Shown: positions 1-5,215 of the stretch, in pieces
Numbering within the stretch: the stretch's first letter is position 1
Layout: each line of letters begins with the position of its first letter
From: Actinomycetota bacterium
Lineage (GTDB): Bacteria > Actinomycetota > Thermoleophilia > Gaiellales > Gaiellaceae
Assembly: GCA_013696595.1 (NCBI GenBank)
Contig: JACCYG010000296.1
Location: 1 to 5,215, forward strand
Direction: 5' to 3'
DNA length: 5,215 nt
The notes under the pieces: model-generated
Database searches by the model: none
What the model saw: only the letters and a program-made list of their open reading frames with translations
What the model was told of the DNA's origin: nothing
Translations under genes and position numbers: made by a program

Positions 1-54
1 CCGCCACCCTCCTGGCTGCCGCCACCCTCCTGGCTGCCGCCACCTTCCTGGCCG
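1..54. repeat. 18-bp in-frame tandem repeat encoding GGGSQE-type units
   Basis: Positions 1-18 and 19-36 are identical (unit CCGCCACCCTCCTGGCTG on the plus strand), and 37-54 is a third copy with two substitutions. Degenerate pieces of the same unit continue to about 98. The period is a multiple of three, and on the minus strand each copy reads as a six-residue Gly-Gly-Gly-Ser/Gly-Gln-Glu block. The array touches the left edge, so the true copy number is unknown. Such arrays often vary in length by slippage. Confidence 0.85.
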
Positions 55-122
55 CCGCCGCCACCCTGCTCTTCCCAGCCGCCGCCTTCCTGGCCGCCGG
101 TCTCACCTTCCGTCGAAGACAT
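1..122 (-). CDS. Gly/Gln/Glu-rich repeat protein, N-terminal 40 codons (gene runs off the left edge)
   Basis: Function not recognised. The reading frame begins with ATG at 122-120 and stays open to the window edge, giving 40 codons plus two bases. The protein starts MSSTEGETGGQEGGGWEEQ and then becomes repeats of the type GGGSQE, so the visible part is acidic, glycine-rich and surely disordered. It has no Cys, no Lys or Arg, no signal peptide and no hydrophobic stretch. The start is chosen because a near-perfect Shine-Dalgarno (AAAGGAGGGG, minus strand, 126-135) sits 5 nt upstream. It lies 64 bp downstream of msrB on the same strand, with no convincing terminator between, so co-transcription is plausible. 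It could be a short low-complexity protein or the flexible leader of a larger one; the missing C-terminal part decides. Confidence is good that it is a translated start and nil on function. Confidence 0.62.
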   Translation of the reverse strand, partial: MSSTEGETGGQEGGGWEEQGGGGGQEGGGSQEGGGSQEGG

Positions 123-125
123 GAA

Positions 126-135
126 CCCCTCCTTT
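126..135 (-). promoter_or_regulatory. Strong ribosome binding site of the Gly-rich repeat gene
   Basis: The minus strand reads AAAGGAGGGG, with core AGGAGG at 133-128, 5 nt before the ATG at 122. It is one of the two best Shine-Dalgarno matches in the window and is the main evidence that the short frame at 1-122 is a real gene and not a low-complexity shadow. Confidence 0.7.
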
Positions 136-186
136 CGAAGTGCCTGCGCCCGAGTATCCCGCAGTCGAGCCTCCCTAAAACGCGGA

Positions 187-603
187 CTATGCCTCTGGCG
201 CCGGGTCCTCGTCGGGCTCGAGCTCGAGCGCGCACGAGTTGATGCAGTAGCGCAGGCCGGTGGGGTTCGGACCATCCTCGAAAACGTGGCCGAGATGACC
301 GCCGCAGCTCGCGCAGAGGACCTCGGTGCGGCGCATGAGCCAGCTCCGGTCGTCCTCGGTCTCGACCGCGCCCTCTCCGGCGGGCGCGTAGAAGCTCGGC
401 CAGCCGGTCCCCGAGTCGAATTTCGTGTCGGACGAGAACAGCTCGGCGCCGCATCCGGCGCAGCGGTACATCCCGGAATCCTTGGCGTCCGCGTGCTTCC
501 CCGTGAACGCGCGCTCTGTGCCTTTCTCTCGGAGTATCTGGTACTGCTCGGGCGTGAGCTCGCGCCGCCACTCCTCTTCGCTCTTTCGCACCTTCTCCGC
601 CAT
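187..603 (-). CDS. msrB: Peptide-methionine (R)-S-oxide reductase MsrB
   Basis: A complete 138-residue SelR/MsrB-fold enzyme that reduces methionine-R-sulfoxide in oxidised proteins back to methionine, normally with thioredoxin as electron donor. There is no signal peptide, so it should act in the cytoplasm. Visible family marks in order: LTPEQYQILREKGTERAFTG (16-35), first zinc CxxC (C48, C51), KFDSGTGWPSF (61-71), second zinc CxxC (C97, C100), GHLGHVF (102-108, with H103 and H106), and RYCINS (118-123) carrying the catalytic nucleophile C120. The length is normal for a single-domain MsrB. The start follows an excellent Shine-Dalgarno and the stop is TAG. Oddities: the position that holds the resolving Cys in many MsrBs (DSGCGWPSF) is Thr66 here, while an additional Cys (C124) lies four residues after C120. 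The acidic/proline C-terminus (DEDPAPEA) replaces the usual tail. Family assignment is near certain; recycling chemistry is inferred. Confidence 0.97.
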   Translation of the reverse strand: MAEKVRKSEEEWRRELTPEQYQILREKGTERAFTGKHADAKDSGMYRCAGCGAELFSSDTKFDSGTGWPSFYAPAGEGAVETEDDRSWLMRRTEVLCASCGGHLGHVFEDGPNPTGLRYCINSCALELEPDEDPAPEA

Positions 604-611
604 TCGTGTCG

Positions 612-619
612 ACCTCCTT
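612..619 (-). promoter_or_regulatory. Ribosome binding site of msrB
   Basis: The minus strand reads AAGGAGGT, complementary to the 16S rRNA 3' end, with an 8-nt spacer to the ATG at 603. This fixes the msrB start. No convincing -35/-10 pair was found by eye between here and 803. Confidence 0.8.
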
Positions 620-704
620 CGGCGAGAAGCCTACTCGGAGCCCCTTTCGGAACGAAGCACTGAGCCGCCGGGCCCGCGCTGGACGGCGCGCTGATGCGTC
701 CTCG

Positions 705-737
705 GTCGCGCCCATAGCCTCCGGCTATGAACGCGAC
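705..737. repeat. Strong 33-nt interrupted palindrome between the lysR-type gene and msrB
   Basis: GTCGCG (705-710) pairs with CGCGAC (732-737), and CATAGCC (713-719) pairs with GGCTATG (723-729). They are separated by a CC/AA internal mismatch and closed by a 3-nt loop (TCC). This makes 13 base pairs in all, far stronger than neighbouring dyads. Identical 8-bp direct repeats TGCGTCCT lie at 695-702 and 740-747, each exactly 2 nt from the palindrome. It sits 67 bp past the regulator stop and about 100 bp before msrB. There is no T-tract on either strand, so it is not a textbook intrinsic terminator. It may be an mRNA-end or attenuating structure, a protein-binding dyad, or a small palindromic repeat element. 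The rest of 604-803 shows nothing further that I can support. Confidence 0.6.
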
Positions 738-803
738 GCTGCGTCCTTCCATCACACCCCCCATCACGACCCCGGCGACGAGTCGTCATTCCGAAATGGG
801 CTC

Positions 804-1736
804 TTACGCCGTGGCGGCGTACGGCAGGCGTGTCGCAGCCGCCTCGGCGAGAAGCGCGACGACTTGCGCAATCGCGGGAGAGCGGGCGGCGCCGATCCGG
901 TGAGCGGCGTAGATCCGGCGGCCGAGCGGCTTCGGCGAGATCGGACGGATTGCGACGCCCGGATGAACGCTCGGGAGCGAGAGCTCGGACGCGAGCGCAA
1001 CGCCCACTCCCGCTGCGACGAGGCCCTGCCAGACTCCGTGATCGTCGCTTTCCATCGTGATCTTCGGTGTGAATCCGGCCGCTCGACACGCGCGCGCGAC
1101 GAACGAATGGCACGAGGAGCGGGCGGTGGACGTGATCCAAGCGTCCTCCGAAAGATCGATCAAGCGCACCTTTCGCTTGCGCGCTGCGGGGTGAGCGCAC
1201 GGGAGGAGGGCACTGATCGGGTCGTCGAGCAGGTGAACGAGCTCGATTGCGTCGTCGTTCGGAAGCGGGACGTAGTCGTACTCGTAGACGAGGGCGATGT
1301 CGACGTCGCCGGTCTTGAGCTGCCGGCACCCGGCGAGGGGATCCGCCTCGGTGAGCTCGAGCTCGATGCCCGGGTGGCGGCGGCGAAGCTCATTAATCGC
1401 CGAGGGAACGATCGTCGCATACGCGGTCGGAAACGACGTGAGCCGAAGCGTTCCGCGTCGCAGGCCGGCGATCGCCTGGATGTCCTCTTCGGCGGCGCGT
1501 ATGCGTGCGAGGATCGCGTCGGTGTGCTCGACGAGCGCCCGACCGGCCTCGGTCAGGCGGACGCTCCGCGGTCCGCGCTCCACGAGCGCGACGCCGGCCT
1601 CGCGCTCGAGCGCAGCGATCTGCTGCGAGACCGCCGAGGGAGTGAACGAGAGCGCTTCGGCTGCCGCGCTGATCGTCCCTCGGGTCGCAACTTCGCGGAG
1701 CAGACGCATGCGGCGAACGTCGAGCATCAGATTCAC
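804..1736 (-). CDS. LysR-family transcriptional regulator
   Basis: A 310-residue protein with full LysR-type layout. The winged helix-turn-helix spans about residues 8-66, with the recognition region near 22-41 (ISAAAEALSFTPSAVSQQIA) and LVERGPRSVRLTEAG as the wing. A linker helix follows at about 67-91 and a periplasmic-binding-like effector domain at about 94-292. It should act in the cytoplasm as a DNA-binding tetramer; the ligand is unknown. Cysteines are C137, C180, C209 and C217; the last two sit where OxyR carries its redox pair, just before an xAAGF segment. The first possible start is GTG at 1736, without a Shine-Dalgarno. ATG at 1727 (giving MLDVRRMRLL, a common beginning in the family) is equally likely and would give 307 residues. 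It is divergent from the permease, as LysR regulators usually are from a target, and has msrB downstream. Family certain, target inferred. Confidence 0.95.
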   Translation of the reverse strand: MNLMLDVRRMRLLREVATRGTISAAAEALSFTPSAVSQQIAALEREAGVALVERGPRSVRLTEAGRALVEHTDAILARIRAAEEDIQAIAGLRRGTLRLTSFPTAYATIVPSAINELRRRHPGIELELTEADPLAGCRQLKTGDVDIALVYEYDYVPLPNDDAIELVHLLDDPISALLPCAHPAARKRKVRLIDLSEDAWITSTARSSCHSFVARACRAAGFTPKITMESDDHGVWQGLVAAGVGVALASELSLPSVHPGVAIRPISPKPLGRRIYAAHRIGAARSPAIAQVVALLAEAAATRLPYAATA

Positions 1737-1764
1737 TTAAGCATACGGCAATGAAGAAGAATGG
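1728..1764. promoter_or_regulatory. AT-rich divergent promoter/operator region between the regulator and the permease
   Basis: Twenty-two of these 37 bases are A or T, in a window otherwise about 70% G+C, which marks the likely control region for both divergent genes. A loose LysR-type box can be drawn at 1731-1752 (ATTCAC, 10 nt, GGCAAT; half-sites match at four of six positions), containing T-N11-A (T1733, A1745). On the minus strand TATGCT (1745-1740) is a possible -10 element, but no good -35 accompanies it. If the outer starts are right, only 1737-1750 is truly intergenic. If the inner starts (1727 and 1799) are right, the spacer is 71 bp (1728-1798), a more normal size for a shared operator. 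Placement by composition is fair; the exact box is speculative. Confidence 0.4.
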
Positions 1765-4700
1765 TCGCTGGCGCTCGGCGTGGGCACGGTTGAGCGGCAT
1801 GGATCGCGTTCGCCGCGTTCTCTTCCCGGCCTGGCTCGCCTGGCGACGCCTAGCCGCACGGGCGGAACGGGTCGGCCTTGTGGCCGCCGGCATTGCAACC
1901 GCGGCCGCCATGCTCGCGACCGTCCTCGCGGGGAGCCTGATCGCGCGCGACCGCAGCGTCGCTGAGCGGATCAACGACATTCCCTCCTCGAGCCGCGCGG
2001 TCCGGGCGCTCTGGTTCGGTGTGCCGGGCCAGGACGAGCCTTACGTAGCGCTCGACACCCTTGCGCGCGCATCGACGCGGCCGGTGCTCCGCCGTGAGGT
2101 GACCGCGGTCGTTCTCTTTCGCGAGAGCACGATCGCCGGTCGATACCTCGGGCTCGGCGCTGTGGACGGTCTCGCGCACCAGGTCCGACTCGACTCGGGC
2201 CGGCTTCCACGACCGTGCATCGCCGAGCGATGCGAGGTAGTGCGCGTGCGTGGCGCGGGCGCGCTGCCGAACGTCCCCGGCCTTCGGCTTGTCCCCGTCG
2301 GCCGCGGCGACTTGATCTCCGGATTGCTCTTCGGCGACGCCATTCCGCCCGCGAAGAATGCGCTCGGCGAGCTCGCGCTCAGTCCGCATTTCCAGCGGGC
2401 CCGCCGGTACCACCAGCCGGCGGCCCCGCCCCTGGTGCTCGCCGAGGGAGTACGCGGGCTCGTCGCTTCTCGAGAGCTCGTGACCGCGTTTCGCACGTAC
2501 GGGTGGGTCGTCCCCATCGAGCCGCGAGCGCTTCATCCGTGGACGGTCGACGGCGTCCTCGAACGGATCGAGCGCGCGCGGACCACGCTCAGGGCTGGAT
2601 CAGGCTCGTTCGACTTGACCGCCCCCACGACAGAGCTCGCAGCTGCGCGAGACGCGAGCCACGTTGCCGGCCGGCGCCTCGCGCTGCTCGGGGGCGAGGG
2701 GGTCGCTCTACTCCTTGCCTTCGCCGTGCTCGCAGCGACCCGCGTACGGCGCGACGTCCACGCAACCTGGCGGCGTCTGACATGGCTCGGTGCGCCGAGG
2801 TGGCAGCTCGCCGTCATGACCGGCGTCGAGGTCGCGGTCATTGCTGCGCTGGGCGCTGCGCTCGGATGGCTCGCCGGTACGGCGTTGGCGGCTTTCGTGG
2901 CCGATCGGGCGGGCGCGTCGGCCGCCGACATCGTGCGCTTTTCGGTCCTCACACCCGGCTACCTGCTCGTCGCCGTCGGCCTCGCCGGCGCCGCCGCTCT
3001 CGTCCTCGCCGCCACGGTCGCTCTCCGCCCGCTTCGGGTCGGAGGCCTCGCGCTCTCGCCCCTGGACGTCTCGGCGCTTGCGGCGCTTGCAGTCGTGGCG
3101 GTCGCCCTCGCCCGGGGCGAGGCCGACGAGGACGCACTTCTGCGCGAGGGCGGCACCGGCATCGTCCTGCTCCTCATTCCGGGTCTCGTCGCGTTCTCGG
3201 CGGCCGTCCTCGTCGCACGCCTGCTTCCGCCGGTCCTTCGCCTGCTCGAGCGACTGGCACCGCGGCGCGCCGTGCCCTTGCGCCTGGCGGCGCTCTCGCT
3301 CGCGCGAAACTCCGGCCACGCGGCCGCCGCGGTCGCGTTCCTCGTCGTGAGCATCGGATTCGCACTCTTCGCGGAGACCTATCGCGCGACGCTCGCGCGC
3401 GGCCACGCCGATCAGGCCGAGTTCGCCGTTCCGACCGATTTCGTCCTGCGGGAAGACCTGGCGCGGCTCATTCCCGTGCGCGACGTCGCGACGCCCGCGC
3501 GACTCGAACGCCTCCCCCCAGGCGTCGAGGCGCATCCGGTCACACGGATCCAGGGCAGCATCCCGGGTGCCGCCGACCTGACAGGGATCACCGCGCTCGG
3601 CGTTCCCGCGGATGCGATTCCTGGGCTCGACGGTTGGCGTGAGGACTTCTCCGACACGCCTCTCGAAACGCTGGCCCGTCGGATCGCGGCTACCCGGGCG
3701 GTGGACCTTGCAGGCTCCGACCTCCCGTCAACGGCGACCTCCCTTGTGATCGCGGTAACGGCGAGCGGGCCGCCGGTCACCCTCGAGGCGGTCATTCGCG
3801 CGCGTGACCGAGCTTTCACCTCGCTCGAGCTCGGGACGACGAAGGCGGGACGTCGCGTTTTCTTCCGCGCCACGGTCCCACTGGAGGCGCGCGGAGGCCG
3901 TCTGGTAGCGCTCCGGCTCATCCCGCCGCGGCGAACGCAAGAGCGAGGAGCCGACGCCGGGCGCCCCGTGCGGGGGCGTCTCACGCTCGAGCCGATCGCA
4001 GCGCGCCACGGGGCAGGGCGCTCGATCGTGACCGACTTCGCCGGCTGGACAGGTGTCGCGGGCGCACGTGCAGCCGGTCACGTTCGCGGTGTGCGCGCAA
4101 CCGTTCGCTTCACGCTCACGAAGCAGTTGGACACGTACTTCCGTCCGCATCAGCCGACTGACGGGATACCTGTGCCGGTGCTTGCGTCGCCGCGTCTCGC
4201 TGCGCTCGTGGGCGAGGAAAGGCTCTTGCCGCTCAACCTCGTCGGCCAGCAACTGCTCACGCGCGTAGTCGGAATCGCGACGCGCTTCCCCGGAGCGACC
4301 CGCGATTTCGTGGTCGCTGACGAAGCCCTTCTCACCACCGCGCTCAATGCCGCGCAACCGGGATCGGGCTTCGTGACGGAGCTGTGGGTGGATGCGGATT
4401 CGGAGGCGCGGCGCAAAGGACTCGAGAGCGGCCTTCGCCGTGCGCCCTTCGACGTGCTGGAGCTCGACGCGAGGAACGCCCGCCTCGCGCAGCTTCGTCG
4501 CGAGCCGATCGGCCGTGCGTCCCTCCTCATGCTCGCGGGAGCCGCGGTCGTCGCGCTCGTCCTCGCCCTCACTGGTCTTCTGCTCGCGACCTTGGGCGAT
4601 CTCCGTGACGAGCGGGGCGAGCTCTTCGATCTCGAAGCGCAGGGTGCGAGCCCCGCCGCCTTGCGTCGCCACATCCGCCTGCGCGCGGCCGCGGTCGCTC

Positions 4701-4942
4701 TCTTCGGCCTGGCAGGCGGGGCGCTCACGGGCGCCGCTCTCAGCGCGCTCGTCATCAGTCTCGTTGCGCTGACCGCGAGCGCGGCCCGGGCCGAGCCGCC
4801 TCTCCTCCTGTCGCTTCGCTGGCCCGTCGTCGCCGTCGCCCTTGGGGTGGGGCTGACTCTCGCCGCCCTTCTCCTCTGGGTGGTCACGGCGGCGGCGTTT
4901 CGGAGCGAGTCGGTTCTCCCCTACGGCGAGGCGTCGGAATGA
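1751..4942 (+). CDS. Large ABC transporter permease, FtsX/MacB superfamily, with two extracytoplasmic domains
   Basis: A 1063-residue membrane protein. Hydrophobic segments by eye: 42-63, 312-329, 354-384, 403-425, 437-454, 468-493, 522-541, 924-947, 977-1007 and 1025-1049, i.e. ten. This fits two FtsX-type four-helix modules joined by an extra helix pair. Large soluble domains lie between helices 1-2 (64-311) and 7-8 (542-923) and should be outside the membrane. Polar loops after helices 2 and 8 (RRLTWLGAPRWQL, 341-353; LFDLEAQGASPAALRR, 958-973) look like the cytoplasmic coupling segments that touch the ATPase. The only two cysteines, C156 and C161, lie in the first outer domain and could form a disulfide. 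It overlaps the ATPase gene by ATGA. Such proteins use ATPase strokes to move or release envelope molecules; the substrate here is unknown. Neither ATG at 1751 nor ATG at 1799 has a good Shine-Dalgarno. The first 16 codons (AAG AAG AAT GGT...) are unusually AT-rich, so 1799 (MDRVRRVLFPAW) may be the real start; 1751 is the outer limit. Confidence 0.93.
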   Translation: MKKNGRWRSAWARLSGMDRVRRVLFPAWLAWRRLAARAERVGLVAAGIATAAAMLATVLAGSLIARDRSVAERINDIPSSSRAVRALWFGVPGQDEPYVALDTLARASTRPVLRREVTAVVLFRESTIAGRYLGLGAVDGLAHQVRLDSGRLPRPCIAERCEVVRVRGAGALPNVPGLRLVPVGRGDLISGLLFGDAIPPAKNALGELALSPHFQRARRYHQPAAPPLVLAEGVRGLVASRELVTAFRTYGWVVPIEPRALHPWTVDGVLERIERARTTLRAGSGSFDLTAPTTELAAARDASHVAGRRLALLGGEGVALLLAFAVLAATRVRRDVHATWRRLTWLGAPRWQLAVMTGVEVAVIAALGAALGWLAGTALAAFVADRAGASAADIVRFSVLTPGYLLVAVGLAGAAALVLAATVALRPLRVGGLALSPLDVSALAALAVVAVALARGEADEDALLREGGTGIVLLLIPGLVAFSAAVLVARLLPPVLRLLERLAPRRAVPLRLAALSLARNSGHAAAAVAFLVVSIGFALFAETYRATLARGHADQAEFAVPTDFVLREDLARLIPVRDVATPARLERLPPGVEAHPVTRIQGSIPGAADLTGITALGVPADAIPGLDGWREDFSDTPLETLARRIAATRAVDLAGSDLPSTATSLVIAVTASGPPVTLEAVIRARDRAFTSLELGTTKAGRRVFFRATVPLEARGGRLVALRLIPPRRTQERGADAGRPVRGRLTLEPIAARHGAGRSIVTDFAGWTGVAGARAAGHVRGVRATVRFTLTKQLDTYFRPHQPTDGIPVPVLASPRLAALVGEERLLPLNLVGQQLLTRVVGIATRFPGATRDFVVADEALLTTALNAAQPGSGFVTELWVDADSEARRKGLESGLRRAPFDVLELDARNARLAQLRREPIGRASLLMLAGAAVVALVLALTGLLLATLGDLRDERGELFDLEAQGASPAALRRHIRLRAAAVALFGLAGGALTGAALSALVISLVALTASAARAEPPLLLSLRWPVVAVALGVGLTLAALLLWVVTAAAFRSESVLPYGEASE

Positions 4943-5215
4943 GCGCGGCAATCGAGGCGCGGGATGTCTTTCGCGTGTACTCGACCGCGCAGGGCGACGC
5001 CGCGGCCCTTCAGGGGCTCTCGATCGCGGTTCGCGAGCGGGAGGTCCTGACCGTGCTCGGGCCGAGCGGTGCCGGTAAGACGACCTTCCTCCGGATCCTC
5101 GCCGGGCTCGATCGTCCCTCCGCCGGAAGCGTCCGTGTGTTCGGCCGGGAAATCGGGAGGCTCGGCGGCCGATCGCTCGCGGCCTACCGCGCCGGCACAC
5201 TCGGCTACGCGGACC
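4939..5215 (+). CDS. ABC transporter ATP-binding protein, N-terminal 92 codons (gene runs off the right edge)
   Basis: The frame opens at ATG 4939, which overlaps the permease stop as ATGA, and reads MSAAIEARDVFRVYSTAQGD. It continues through an ABC-ATPase core: the FRVYST strand in the A-loop region (Y14), Walker A GPSGAGKT at 41-48 (K47), then FLRILAGLDRPSAGSVRVFG and a segment ending GTLGYAD, directly before the expected Q-loop glutamine. Q-loop, signature, Walker B and H-loop lie beyond the window. The style matches the MacB/LolD/FtsE group that energises FtsX-type permeases, so it is the cytoplasmic ATPase partner of the gene before it. There is little Shine-Dalgarno of its own, and the overlap suggests coupled translation giving balanced subunits. 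The gene is cut by the window edge; there is no sign of a frameshift or decay. Confidence 0.95.
   Translation, partial: MSAAIEARDVFRVYSTAQGDAAALQGLSIAVREREVLTVLGPSGAGKTTFLRILAGLDRPSAGSVRVFGREIGRLGGRSLAAYRAGTLGYAD

Noticed and set aside
144..164. Possible terminator hairpin between msrB and the Gly-rich gene (CTGCG / CGCAG)
   Set aside because: Only five base pairs with an 11-nt loop and no following T-tract; too weak to call in high-GC DNA.
621..660. Possible msrB promoter with TAGGCT as -10 on the minus strand
   Set aside because: No acceptable -35 element at 16-18 nt, and single -10-like hexamers are common by chance.
121..663. Plus-strand open frame opposite msrB (180 codons)
   Set aside because: It is the antisense shadow of a certain msrB gene, has no Shine-Dalgarno, and its product is Arg/Ala-rich with no recognisable domain.
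669..676. 8-bp palindrome CGGGCCCG
   Set aside because: Short and purely G/C, so expected often by chance at this base composition; no partner element nearby.
500..752. Minus-strand frame from ATG at 752 (MEGRSVAFIAGGYGRDRGRI) crossing the hairpin into msrB
   Set aside because: Its first part overlaps the palindrome and the rest is a shifted Arg/Ser-rich shadow of msrB. A G-run before the ATG is a poor ribosome site, and the overlap with msrB is long.
606..1754. Plus-strand open frame of 382 codons opposite the LysR gene
   Set aside because: Its long openness comes from the high-GC codon pattern of the LysR gene on the other strand; the product is extremely Arg/Asp-rich and matches no family style.
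2215..3642. Plus-strand 475-codon frame inside the permease
   Set aside because: It is out of frame with the clearly membrane-protein-coding frame. Its translation is dominated by Arg, Pro and Ala, as expected for a shifted high-GC frame.
3728..5200. Minus-strand 490-codon frame opposite the permease and ATPase genes
   Set aside because: It runs through two certain plus-strand genes and gives a low-complexity Arg/Glu-rich product with no Shine-Dalgarno.

Overview
This is a high-GC bacterial window (roughly 70% G+C by eye). It holds five protein-coding genes, two of them cut by the window edges. The G/C-rich third codon positions, the MsrB and LysR sequence style and the large two-part FtsX-like permease suggest a high-GC actinobacterium, possibly Thermoleophilia-like. 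That placement is inferred from sequence style, not from a marker gene.

Left part (minus strand, read right to left): a LysR-type transcriptional regulator (804-1736), a 200-bp intergenic region with a strong dyad, a complete methionine-R-sulfoxide reductase gene msrB (187-603), and the first 40 codons of a Gly/Gln/Glu repeat protein (1-122) that starts behind an excellent Shine-Dalgarno and runs off the left edge. All three genes point the same way, and the last two could share a transcript (64-bp gap).

Right part (plus strand): a 1063-codon ABC-transporter permease of the FtsX/MacB superfamily (1751-4942), predicted to have ten membrane segments and two large extracytoplasmic domains. It overlaps by four bases (ATGA) the start of its partner ATPase gene (4939 to the right edge, Walker A present). 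The two form a translationally coupled ABC exporter-type operon. The substrate cannot be read from the sequence.

The regulator and the transporter are divergent. Their outermost possible start codons are only 14 bp apart, inside an AT-rich island that is the obvious candidate for a shared promoter/operator. The LysR protein has two cysteines (C209, C217) placed much like the redox pair of OxyR, and it lies upstream of a methionine sulfoxide repair gene. This makes a redox-responsive locus a testable but unproven idea. No tRNA, rRNA, CRISPR array, integrase or transposase gene was seen.
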